A stretch of 6,501 nt of DNA from Pseudomonadota bacterium (GCA_023460875.1 JAEWOQ010000426.1:1-6501), one strand, 5' to 3'; positions 1-6,209 are shown, counted from the stretch's first letter. The notes: generated by a model from the letters alone, not told the origin. Numbers and translations: made by a program.

Positions 1-500
1 GCGGAGGGAGGCGAGGAGGGGCGAGGCGCGGGAGGGGGAGCGAGCGAGCCCGGCGCGGACGACTCGGAGTCCGTGGAGCTGGGCGCGCTGGAGCTGGGCG
101 CGCTGGAGCTGGGCGCGCTGGAGCTGGGCGCGCTGGAGCTGGGCGCGCTGGGGGAGGAGGCGTGATCGGTGGCCGGCTCGTACTCGTACTCGTTCAGCAC
201 GCTGCCGCTCCAGAGCTGGGTGCCTCGGCGGAGGGTGGCGCGGGCGACGACGTGCGCCGAGAGGGGCGCCGTCAACATGACGAAGGCCGCGATCGCGCCC
301 AGGCGGATGATGGAGGAGACGTCGGTCAGCTGGAAGGCGGCTCCTACGAGGAGACAGGCCAAGCCGAGCGTCGATGCCTTCGCGGAGGCCTGCATACGCA
401 AGAAGGTGTCCGGCAAGCGGACCATCCCGACGGCCGCCAGCAACGCCAGGATGGCGCCGACGAGCAGGAAGAAGGCGGTGAGGATCTCCAGGACGATCAC
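1..500 (-). CDS. mrpG: Na+/H+ antiporter subunit G (MrpG) with long Ser/Ala/Pro-rich C-terminal tail; 3' end outside window
   Basis: MrpG is a small membrane subunit of the Mrp antiporter. I translated it by hand from a GTG at 500-498. That start overlaps the mrpF stop as GTGA and sits 8 nt after a strong AAGGAG. Residues 1-95 look like a normal MrpG with three membrane segments: MIVLEILTAFFLLVGAILAL at 1-20, the family hallmark RLPDTFLRMQASAKASTLG at 28-46, and a third segment ending LTAPLSAHVVARA. A typical short end (GTQLWSGSVLNEYEYEP) follows, where MrpG proteins usually stop at about 100-120 residues. Here the frame continues with no stop to the window edge, giving at least 166 codons. 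The extra part is Ser/Ala/Pro-rich and includes five tandem SAPSS repeats encoded at 76-150. The core identity is secure. The tail could be a real extension or read-through into low-complexity DNA after a lost stop. Confidence 0.9.
   Translation of the reverse strand, partial: MIVLEILTAFFLLVGAILALLAAVGMVRLPDTFLRMQASAKASTLGLACLLVGAAFQLTDVSSIIRLGAIAAFVMLTAPLSAHVVARATLRRGTQLWSGSVLNEYEYEPATDHASSPSAPSSSAPSSSAPSSSAPSSSAPSSTDSESSAPGSLAPPPAPRPSSPPS
76..150. repeat. Five perfect tandem copies of a 15-bp unit
   Basis: The plus-strand unit GAGCTGGGCGCGCTG occurs five times without a mismatch (76-90, 91-105, 106-120, 121-135, 136-150). The unit length is a multiple of three, so on the minus strand it encodes repeated Ser-Ala-Pro-Ser-Ser in the MrpG tail frame without disturbing that frame. 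Perfect identity between copies points to recent slippage-type expansion. Copy number may differ between strains, and the tract may be an assembly risk. Confidence 0.95.
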
Positions 501-763
501 TGCTTGCTCTCCTTCTCCACGTACCAAGAGTAGGCGACCGTACCCAAGAAGCCGACCAGGACGATCACGCTGGCGGCGTCGAGCAAGAAGTGCTGCCCGG
601 TACCCGCGGCGGCGGCCACGATGACGCCCACGGTGAGCACGGCGATGAGGTCGACGGCGACGATGCGATCTTGCAGCTTGGGCCCGCGGATGAGGCGGTA
701 GAAGCTGAGGAGCAGCGCGACGCTGAGCAGCGCCAGCACGATTTTCATCACGAGGTTCAGCAT
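497..763 (-). CDS. mrpF: Na+/H+ antiporter subunit F (MrpF)
   Basis: MrpF is a small subunit of the Mrp antiporter in the inner membrane. The 88-residue protein has the usual family length and three hydrophobic segments, at about residues 3-22, 36-53 and 62-81. The loop after the first segment carries the family signature GPKLQDRIVAVDLI (27-40), with acidic residues D32 and D38. The charged tail ends EKESKQ. The ATG at 763-761 is preceded at 8 nt by AGGAG (776-772) within the 19-bp gap after mrpE, the widest gap in the operon. The stop TGA overlaps the GTG of mrpG. It is thought to pack with MrpE and MrpG in the membrane part of the complex. Nothing looks truncated. Confidence 0.95.
   Translation of the reverse strand: MLNLVMKIVLALLSVALLLSFYRLIRGPKLQDRIVAVDLIAVLTVGVIVAAAAGTGQHFLLDAASVIVLVGFLGTVAYSWYVEKESKQ
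509..514 (-). promoter_or_regulatory. Ribosome binding site fixing the GTG start of mrpG
   Basis: AAGGAG read on the minus strand at 514-509, inside the end of mrpF, lies 8 nt before the GTG at 500. It decides the mrpG start, because the first in-frame ATG lies inside the conserved core. Confidence 0.8.
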
Positions 764-782
764 GGGCGGTGCTCCTGGTGGC

Positions 783-1253
783 TCAACGCAGGACCTCGAG
801 GACGCGGCGCTCGAAGTTATGCTTGATCTCCCGGCGCACGGCGTCCGCGTCGGCGACGTGCATGACGTGAAGGTAGAGGATTTTGTTGTCCCTCGAGATG
901 TCCAGGGAGATCGTGCCAGGGGTGAGGTTGATGAGCGTGCTCAGGAGGAGCAGCTCGTAGTCCGTCTCGGCGTCGAGCGGGATCTGCACGATCCCGGGCT
1001 TCATGTGGCGGACGGGACGCATGACGTCCATGGCCATGCGGAGGTTCGCGATCATGAAGGCCCAGAAGAGGAAGGCCGCGAGGGACAGCACCGCGTGGAC
1101 CTTGTTGCGGTAGCCCGGCGGCAGCACCCCCCCCCGCGTGAGCCCCGCGATGATCAGGTAGCCGAGCCCGTAGCCGATGAGCAGGTTCGTCAGTGAGAAC
1201 TCACCCTGGAGGGCGGCCCAAGCGATAGCGAGGAGGAGGTTACCCAGCAGCAT
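783..1253 (-). CDS. mrpE: Na+/H+ antiporter subunit E (MrpE)
   Basis: MrpE is a membrane subunit needed for assembly or full activity of the Mrp antiporter. The 156-residue length is normal for the family. N-terminal hydrophobic segments span about residues 2-15 and 22-38, and another spans 53-72. After them comes a soluble domain with the family-typical LSTLINLTPGTISLDIS (104-120), including the TPGT turn, and a charged C-terminus (REIKHNFERRVLEVL). The ATG at 1253-1251 lies 3 bp after the mrpD stop, so the two are probably translationally coupled. A run of nine G residues on the coding strand (plus-strand C at 1127-1135) falls in the Arg-Gly-Gly-Val stretch near residues 40-43. The frame is intact with nine. 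Confidence 0.95.
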   Translation of the reverse strand: MLLGNLLLAIAWAALQGEFSLTNLLIGYGLGYLIIAGLTRGGVLPPGYRNKVHAVLSLAAFLFWAFMIANLRMAMDVMRPVRHMKPGIVQIPLDAETDYELLLLSTLINLTPGTISLDISRDNKILYLHVMHVADADAVRREIKHNFERRVLEVLR

Positions 1254-1256
1254 GGA

Positions 1257-2732
1257 TCATCGGGCTCCGTCGAGGACAGCGCGCACGTAGGCGCTCGGCT
1301 CCAACAAATCGCCAGCGACGCGGGAGGTCATGTCGAGCAGGGGCTCGGCGCCGACGGAGATGGCGAGGGAGAGCAGGGTGAGGCCGCCGATGGGCAGGAG
1401 CTGCTTCCATGTGGGGCTCGACCTGTCGGCGCCCTCGGGGGCGTCCTTCCAGAAGGACTCGTCCCACAGGCGGGCCATGGAGAGGACGCTCAAGAGCCCG
1501 ACGAAGAGGGCGATCCCTCCCGCCCAATAGACGCCCTGCGCGAAGCTGGCCTGGACGAGGACGATCTTGGCGATGAAGCCAGACAGGGGGGGGATGCCGG
1601 CGAGGGCGAAGATGGGGACCAGGGCCAGCAGCGCCACGTAGGGGTGGGTGCGGTACAGCGAGCCCAAGCTGCTGAACTCGGTGGTCCGGCGGACCCGAAG
1701 GAAGATCCCGCCCACGAGGTAGAGGTTGGTGATGGCCACGATGTGGTGCAGGACGTACAGCAGGGAGCCCGCCAGGGCGACCGGGCTCAGAAGGCCCAGG
1801 CCTAGCGTCGTGTAGCCGATGTGCCCGACCAGGTTGAAGGAGAGCACCCGGCGAAAATCTCGTTGAGTCAGCGCGCAGGTCACCCCCACCACCATGGTCA
1901 CGGCGGACAACACGAGGATGAGCGTGTAGATGCCCGGGGAGACGCGCTGAAACAGCAGCGTGAAGACGCGGATCATCGAGTAGACGCCCACCTTGGTGAG
2001 CAGCCCCGCGAAGATGGCGCTGATGGCGGCCGGCGGCGTGTGGTACGAGGCGGGCAGCCAGAAGAACCAGGGGAAGAGCGCCGCCTTGATGCCGAACGCC
2101 GTGAGGAAGAGCAGGGCGAGCGGCAGGTGCAGAGGCGGCGGGCCCGCCGTGCTCCACTGGCGGGAGAGATCGGCCATGTTCAGCGTCCCGGACTGCCCAT
2201 AGAGCAGCCCTAGGGCGGTGAGCAGGATGGCCGAGGCCAAGAGGTTCAGGGTGACGTAGGTGAAGGCCGCGTGGACCTGCGCCTTCGTCCGGTGGAGCGC
2301 CATGAGGACGAAGGACGCCACGAGCATCACCTCGAACCACACGTAGAGGTTGAACAGATCTCCGGTGAGGAACGCCCCGGAGACCCCCATGAGCAGGACC
2401 ATGAACAGGGCGTGATACCCGCCGGACTCGCGGCGCGGATCCACCCCCGCGAAGCCGAAGGCCGTCGTCGCCGAGCCGACGATGCCGACCGCGATCACCA
2501 GCAAGGTCGTCAGCGTGTCGGCGACCAGCACGATCCCGAAGGGCGCCTTCCACGAGCCGCTCTGCAGGACCTGGATGCCCTCCGCCTGGACGAGGAGGAA
2601 CAGGGCGACGCCGCAGCCCAGGTGGGTCATCGAGCCCAGGAAGGCGAACCAGCGCTGGACGCCCCTGTGCCGAACGAGGAGCAGGAGGGCCGCCGTGAGC
2701 ATCGGCACGATGATGGGGAGGATGAGGAGCAT
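1257..2732 (-). CDS. mrpD: Na+/H+ antiporter subunit D (MrpD), NuoL/M/N-like
   Basis: MrpD is a large antiporter-like subunit homologous to NuoL, NuoM and NuoN of complex I, and forms one of the ion-translocating modules of the Mrp complex. The 491-residue protein matches the family length and is hydrophobic throughout, with about 14 membrane helices. Key residues of the ion path are visible. E134 lies in NLYVWFEVMLVAS, K216 in FGIKAALFPWFFWLP, K247 in the following helix (LLTKVGVYSMIR), and K389 in GIPPLSGFIAKIVL. E134 and K216 correspond to the Glu and Lys shown to be essential in Bacillus MrpD. The conserved H329/H330 pair (YVLHHIVAI) is also present. The ATG at 2732 directly abuts the TAG of mrpC. 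AGGAG at 2748-2744 inside mrpC is 11 nt upstream. The stop is 3 bp before mrpE. Confidence 0.97.
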   Translation of the reverse strand: MLLILPIIVPMLTAALLLLVRHRGVQRWFAFLGSMTHLGCGVALFLLVQAEGIQVLQSGSWKAPFGIVLVADTLTTLLVIAVGIVGSATTAFGFAGVDPRRESGGYHALFMVLLMGVSGAFLTGDLFNLYVWFEVMLVASFVLMALHRTKAQVHAAFTYVTLNLLASAILLTALGLLYGQSGTLNMADLSRQWSTAGPPPLHLPLALLFLTAFGIKAALFPWFFWLPASYHTPPAAISAIFAGLLTKVGVYSMIRVFTLLFQRVSPGIYTLILVLSAVTMVVGVTCALTQRDFRRVLSFNLVGHIGYTTLGLGLLSPVALAGSLLYVLHHIVAITNLYLVGGIFLRVRRTTEFSSLGSLYRTHPYVALLALVPIFALAGIPPLSGFIAKIVLVQASFAQGVYWAGGIALFVGLLSVLSMARLWDESFWKDAPEGADRSSPTWKQLLPIGGLTLLSLAISVGAEPLLDMTSRVAGDLLEPSAYVRAVLDGAR

Positions 2733-3068
2733 CTACTGTCGGTCTCCTACGTCGTCCGTGCCGCTCGAACGGTGGACTTGGTGGGCGAGCACGAGAGAGA
2801 AGGCGAGCACACCGAAGCCGATGACGATGGCTGTCAGGATGAGGGCCTGCGGGACGGGATCCGCGAAGGGCTCGGTGGTCTCGATCGCGTCGGGGGACAG
2901 CACCGGGGGGTTGGTGCGGGTGAGGCCGCCGGAGGTGAAGATGAGGATGTTCGTGCCGTTGGTGAGGAGCCCCAGACCGATGATGAGCTGCGCCAAGCGG
3001 CGCCGCAGCATCAGGTAGAGTCCGGAGGCGTAGAGCACGCCTGCTGTGAGGGCGAAGAGGAGTTCCAC
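2733..3068 (-). CDS. mrpC: Na+/H+ antiporter subunit C (MrpC), NuoK-like
   Basis: MrpC is a three-helix membrane subunit homologous to NuoK of complex I. It lies between the MrpA and MrpD modules and helps link their ion paths. The 111-residue protein has helices at about residues 2-21, 27-45 and 75-95. It carries the family signature DPVPQALILTAIVIGFG (70-86) and the NGTNILIF stretch (37-44). The last 15 residues are polar (HRSSGTDDVGDRQ). The start is GTG at 3068-3066, 3 bp after the mrpB stop, with GAGGA at 3080-3076 at 7 nt spacing. The stop TAG abuts the mrpD ATG with no gap. Confidence 0.95.
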   Translation of the reverse strand: MELLFALTAGVLYASGLYLMLRRRLAQLIIGLGLLTNGTNILIFTSGGLTRTNPPVLSPDAIETTEPFADPVPQALILTAIVIGFGVLAFSLVLAHQVHRSSGTDDVGDRQ

Positions 3069-3071
3069 GGT

Positions 3072-3482
3072 TCAATCCTCGGCGAGGCGAAAGGTCATGG
3101 TGAGCACGACCCCGATGACGACCAGGCAGACGCCGATGTCGAAGAGGAGCGGCGTGCCGACGAGCAGCCCCCACTCGGGCGGTCCCAGCTCGGCCCAGCA
3201 GGCCGTCAAGAAGGGCAGCCCCGCCGCGACGGGGATGAGGCCGCTCGCGAGCGCCACGAGGAGGCCGATGCTGAGCAGGCTCCAGGGATCGACGAGCAGG
3301 GCCTTGCGCGCCGCCTCGATCCCGTCGGCGAGCATCAGCAAGACGAAGGCGATCGCGACGATGAGCCCCGCCACGAAGCCGCCGCCGGGCAGGTTGTGAC
3401 CGCGCAGGAGCAGGAACACGGCGAACATGAGCAGGAGGGGCATGAGCACCCGCGCCGCGGTCCGGAGGATGATCGAGTTCAT
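3072..3482 (-). CDS. mrpB: Na+/H+ antiporter subunit B (MrpB/MnhB)
   Basis: MrpB is a four-helix membrane subunit of the Mrp antiporter (MnhB domain). The 136-residue length is normal. The signature RGHNLPGGGFVAGL (27-40) follows the first helix, and the second signature GTPLLFDIGVCLVVIG (109-124) opens the last helix. A polar tail (RLAED) ends the protein. The ATG at 3482-3480 overlaps the mrpA stop as ATGA. AGGAGAGG (3498-3491) lies 8 nt upstream within mrpA, which indicates translational coupling. It is a free-standing MnhB, not fused to MrpA as in the MrpAB/PhaAB arrangement. Confidence 0.96.
   Translation of the reverse strand: MNSIILRTAARVLMPLLLMFAVFLLLRGHNLPGGGFVAGLIVAIAFVLLMLADGIEAARKALLVDPWSLLSIGLLVALASGLIPVAAGLPFLTACWAELGPPEWGLLVGTPLLFDIGVCLVVIGVVLTMTFRLAED
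3076..3080 (-). promoter_or_regulatory. Ribosome binding site for the GTG start of mrpC
   Basis: GAGGA on the minus strand, inside the last codons of mrpB, lies 7 nt before the GTG at 3068. It supports that non-ATG start, which also gives the usual family N-terminus (M-E-L-L-F). Confidence 0.65.
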
Positions 3483-5758
3483 CGGGCGAGCCTCTCCTGG
3501 CTGGCGATGTGGAGGAGCGCGGCCACGCCGACGGCCGCCGTCACGAGCACCGTGATCTCGCCCAGGGTGTCGAGGGCGCGGAAGTCGACGAGGATCACGT
3601 TCACGATGTTGCGGCCATGGGCGAGGGTCGGCGCGGCCTCGGCGTAGAAGCTGCTGAGCCCCGAGCTCGTCGGGTTGATGGCCGTCACGAGGGTGAGGAC
3701 GAAGATGTACCAGCCGAACGCCATCGACACGACGCCGTCACGGATCCGCGCCATGCGCGAGGTGGTCTCCTCCACCTTGGGGAACTGCCAGAAGACGAAC
3801 ACGAAGATGATGGCCGTGAGCGTCTCCACCGAGAACTGGGTCATCGCCAGGTCGGGCGCGCCATAGAGGAGGAAGGTGAGGGCGACGCCATAGCCCGCGG
3901 TGCCCAGGGAGAGCACAGCGGTCATGGTCGTCCGCGCGCGCACGGCGGTGAGCGCGGCGGCGATCACCAAGAGCACGATGAGCACCTCGTAAGCGCGGAG
4001 CGGGACGAGGGATGGCAGGTGGACGCGGACGCTCAGCGACAGCCCCGTCCCGATGAGCACGCCCGTCGTCACCACGAAGACGAGGATGTACGAGGTGAGC
4101 GGGGCGGCCTGTAGCGGCCGCGAGACGCGCTGGCTGATCGCGTCGAGGGCGCCGACGGCGCCGTCGTAGAGACGCGCCGTGCCCAGGGCCCGGGGCCACG
4201 CGAAGCGCCGGACGTTATGGCGCTGCCAGTACAGCAGCAGGGTGAGGGCGACGGTGGCGACGCTGAGCAACAGCGGCGGGGTCACCCCGTGCCACAGGGC
4301 GAGCTCGAGGGGGAGCGCTCGCCCGACGACGCCGCGGGCGGCGATCTCGAGGGGGGCGGAGAGCGCGCCCGCGAACAGCCCCAAGGTGCCCAAACAGCCC
4401 AGGAACAGCGGCGCCAGCCACAGGCCGGCGGATGCGCGGCGCGTCTCACGGAACTCTTCGGGGAGCTTGCCCGCGAAGGGCGCGTAGCCGACGAGGAGAC
4501 CGCAGAGCCCGAGCAGCGCGCTGGCCACGACCAGCGCTCCGAGGGCGACCTGGGGGACGAGCGGCTGCCCGAGCACCGCCTCGTAGGCGAGCTCCTTGGC
4601 GAGGAAACCAAAGAACGGCGGCAAGCCCATCATCGACAGCGCGGCGAGCCCGCCGGCCGCGGCGGTCAGCGGGAGGACGCGCCGGAGCCCGGCGAGCCGG
4701 GTGACGTCGCGGGTGCCGGTCTGATGATCGATGACGCCAGTGACGAGGAAGAGCGTCCCCTTGTAACAAGCGTGAGCGACGATGTAGCCGACCGCGGCGG
4801 TGAGCGTCGCCGGCGTGCCGAGCCCGAGCAGGAAGAAGATCGTGCCCAGCGCGCTCACGGTGGAGTAGGCGAGGATCTTCTTGAGATCCGTCTCCTGGAC
4901 CGCGCGGTAGGCGGCGCCGAGCATGGTGAGGGCGCCTACGGCGGTGATCGTCCAGGTCCAGAGCTGCGTGCCCCCTACGGCGGGGCTCATGCGCGCGACC
5001 AGGTAGACGCCGGCCTTCACCATGGTGGCTGAGTGAAGGTAGGCGCTCACCGGGGTCGGGGCGGCCATCGCTCCCGGCAGCCAGAACTGGAACGGGAACT
5101 GCGCCGACTTGGTGAAGGCCGCGAGCAGCAGGCAAAGGACGATGGGGAGGTAGAGGGCGTGATCGCGGAGCAGCTCTCCGCTCTGGGCGTGGGTGAGGAG
5201 GGACTCACTCCCCGTGACCTGGATGAGCAAGGCGGCGGCCGCGAGCAGCGCCAGGCCGCCGCTGCCGGTGACGATGAGGGCCTGGATCGCCGCTCTGCGC
5301 GCCTCGGGCTTTCGGTGCTCGAAGCCGATGAGGAGGAACGAGGTGAAGCCGGTGAGCTCCCAGAAGACGAACAGAGCCAGGACGTTGTCTGTGAGGACCA
5401 CCCCGAGCATGGCGGTCATGAAGCCGAAGAGGGTGGCCTGAAAGCGTCCGCTGTGCGGGTGTCCGTCGAAGTAGTGCGCGCCGTAGACGACGATGCAGGT
5501 GCCGATGCCCGTGACGAGCAACGCGAACAGCCCGCTCAGGCCATCCAAACGGAAGGAGAGCTCGAGCCCCATGCTGGGGATCCACGAGAGCCGATCGGTG
5601 AGCGGTTCACCTGTCAGCGCCGTGTGAAAGCCGCGCGCGAACCAGACGGTGAGGAAGAGAGGCCACAGCGCCAACAGCTGCGCCCAGCGCGCGGAGCGCC
5701 GTCCGAGCCAAGCGGCGAGAGGGCTGAGGGCTAGGGTCGTGAGGATGAGGACGGCCAT
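3479..5758 (-). CDS. mrpA: Na+/H+ antiporter subunit A (MrpA), NuoL-like
   Basis: MrpA is the largest Mrp subunit. It pairs a NuoL-like antiporter module with C-terminal domains resembling NuoJ and the MbhD/MbhE type. From the ATG at 5758 it is 759 residues, close to the family norm of about 800. Ion-path residues seen are E134 (LFVFWELTGFTS), K217 (FTKSAQFPFQFWLP), H242 and K248 (YLHSATMVKAGVY), H329 and K333, the DHQTGTRD motif (344-351), and K388 (FFGFLAKEL). The C-terminal part shows APDLAMTQFSVETL (634-647) and NIVNVILVDFRALDTLGEIT (717-736), as in full-length MrpA. I chose ATG 5758 because MAVLILTTLALSPLAAWLG is a typical first helix. The frame stays open upstream to 6169, but that part is Arg/Ser/Pro-rich and unlike MrpA. 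No clear Shine-Dalgarno precedes 5758, so the exact start is less certain than the gene. Confidence 0.95.
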   Translation of the reverse strand: MAVLILTTLALSPLAAWLGRRSARWAQLLALWPLFLTVWFARGFHTALTGEPLTDRLSWIPSMGLELSFRLDGLSGLFALLVTGIGTCIVVYGAHYFDGHPHSGRFQATLFGFMTAMLGVVLTDNVLALFVFWELTGFTSFLLIGFEHRKPEARRAAIQALIVTGSGGLALLAAAALLIQVTGSESLLTHAQSGELLRDHALYLPIVLCLLLAAFTKSAQFPFQFWLPGAMAAPTPVSAYLHSATMVKAGVYLVARMSPAVGGTQLWTWTITAVGALTMLGAAYRAVQETDLKKILAYSTVSALGTIFFLLGLGTPATLTAAVGYIVAHACYKGTLFLVTGVIDHQTGTRDVTRLAGLRRVLPLTAAAGGLAALSMMGLPPFFGFLAKELAYEAVLGQPLVPQVALGALVVASALLGLCGLLVGYAPFAGKLPEEFRETRRASAGLWLAPLFLGCLGTLGLFAGALSAPLEIAARGVVGRALPLELALWHGVTPPLLLSVATVALTLLLYWQRHNVRRFAWPRALGTARLYDGAVGALDAISQRVSRPLQAAPLTSYILVFVVTTGVLIGTGLSLSVRVHLPSLVPLRAYEVLIVLLVIAAALTAVRARTTMTAVLSLGTAGYGVALTFLLYGAPDLAMTQFSVETLTAIIFVFVFWQFPKVEETTSRMARIRDGVVSMAFGWYIFVLTLVTAINPTSSGLSSFYAEAAPTLAHGRNIVNVILVDFRALDTLGEITVLVTAAVGVAALLHIASQERLAR

Positions 5759-5846
5759 CGGGGCATTCGTGTCGGGAGCGGCGGTCTGCGGGCGTTGCCC
5801 ACCGACGCGGGGCTCGACGGGGCGGGCCTTCGGTTCCGCCTGGGGA

Positions 5847-5861
5847 GGAGCCGCGAGCTCC
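5847..5861. other. Small hairpin in the mrpA leader
   Basis: GGAGC (5847-5851) and GCTCC (5857-5861) form a 5-bp stem with a 5-nt loop. There is no U-tract, so it is not a terminator. With GC this high, such short stems are common, and its meaning is uncertain. Confidence 0.3.
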
Positions 5862-5873
5862 GCGCGATGGGGC

Positions 5874-5924
5874 GAGAACCCTTCGCGAGGAGACCCGTCG
5901 TGGGAGAACCCGCCGTCGAGAACC
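5874..5924 (-). repeat. Four spaced copies of a GGTTCTC-like motif in the mrpA leader
   Basis: On the minus strand GGTTCTC occurs at 5924-5918, 5910-5904 and 5880-5874, and a one-mismatch copy GGGTCTC at 5896-5890. Start-to-start distances are 14, 14 and 16 bp. The region does not appear to code for protein. The copies lie between the candidate promoter and mrpA. Role unknown: iterated protein site, RNA element, or decayed tandem duplication. Confidence 0.5.
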
Positions 5925-6008
5925 GAAGCGGGGTCGGGCAGGCTTGGAGCAGCGAGGCGAGAGGAGGACGAGCCGGTCGACCGATGCCGCGCAGCGCGCC
6001 ACAGGGAG

Positions 6009-6036
6009 GCTCTAACGGAGGAGCTCGGCCTGTCAA
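6009..6036 (-). promoter_or_regulatory. Candidate sigma70-type promoter of the mrp operon
   Basis: On the minus strand, a perfect -35 hexamer TTGACA (6036-6031) is followed after 16 bp by TAGAGC (6014-6009). TAGAGC matches the -10 consensus at only three of six positions. An AT-richer stretch (6037-6056) lies just upstream. It points toward mrpA and would start transcription near 6002. The -35 is good and the -10 weak, so this is a candidate only. Confidence 0.35.
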
Positions 6037-6054
6037 TTCGAGGTTTCGTGAATT
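6035..6054. repeat. Small inverted repeat at the -35 region, possible operator
   Basis: AATTC (6035-6039) and GAATT (6050-6054) form a 5-bp inverted repeat around a 10-bp centre, overlapping the upstream edge of the candidate -35 box. It could be a dimeric regulator site, but arms this short arise by chance easily. Confidence 0.25.
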
Positions 6055-6209
6055 TCTCCATGAACGCCCGTCGCGGCCGTCGGGGCGCAGCCCGGGCCCA
6101 GCCGAGAGGGAAAAATCCTTCGAGCACGCCGCCACAGGGGCGCCAACGGGCGGCGGAGGGCACGGTCAACGCAAGTGGGGAGCCGCTGTGAGGCGCCTTT
6201 TTGGCGCGG

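Larger units (their letters stand above)
5759..6191. other. Gene-free region upstream of mrpA: candidate leader and regulatory region
   Basis: I see no convincing gene in these 433 bases on either strand. Open frames cross it because of the high GC, but their products are low-complexity and Arg/Pro/Ser-rich. An AT-richer patch at about 6034-6056 stands out from the surroundings and carries a TTGACA-like element. Between this and mrpA lie four spaced copies of a short motif (5874-5924), a 5-bp stem hairpin (5847-5861), and a perfect 9-bp inverted repeat (5828-5836 with 5920-5928) that encloses most of the motif copies. If the promoter is real, the mrp mRNA has a leader of about 240 nt. Function is inferred from position only. 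Confidence 0.5.

Noticed and set aside
76..150. CRISPR array
   Set aside because: The 15-bp units are directly adjacent with no spacers and are in frame with mrpG, so this is a coding tandem repeat.
1240..3174. 644-codon minus-strand open frame overlapping mrpC, mrpD and part of mrpB
   Set aside because: It is the alternate frame of mrpD and its neighbours. The product is Arg/Pro/His-rich low complexity typical of a GC-rich shadow frame, while the competing frame encodes unmistakable MrpD.
2271..3647. 458-codon plus-strand open frame
   Set aside because: It is antisense to mrpA-mrpD, with a Glu/Asp/Arg/His-rich product and no domain features. It is expected from GC-rich membrane-protein genes read backwards.
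3479..6169. 896-residue MrpA from a TTG start, read as a fusion
   Set aside because: The extra 137 residues are not membrane-like and resemble no Mrp domain. The family N-terminus begins at ATG 5758. The C-terminal domains present are those of ordinary MrpA, and MrpB is separate.
5649..6191. 180-codon plus-strand frame ending at the stop just before the Rpn-like fragment
   Set aside because: It shares the frame of the fragment and could have been its N-terminal part, but its translation is low-complexity Arg/Ala, shows no PD-(D/E)XK features and is antisense to the start of mrpA.
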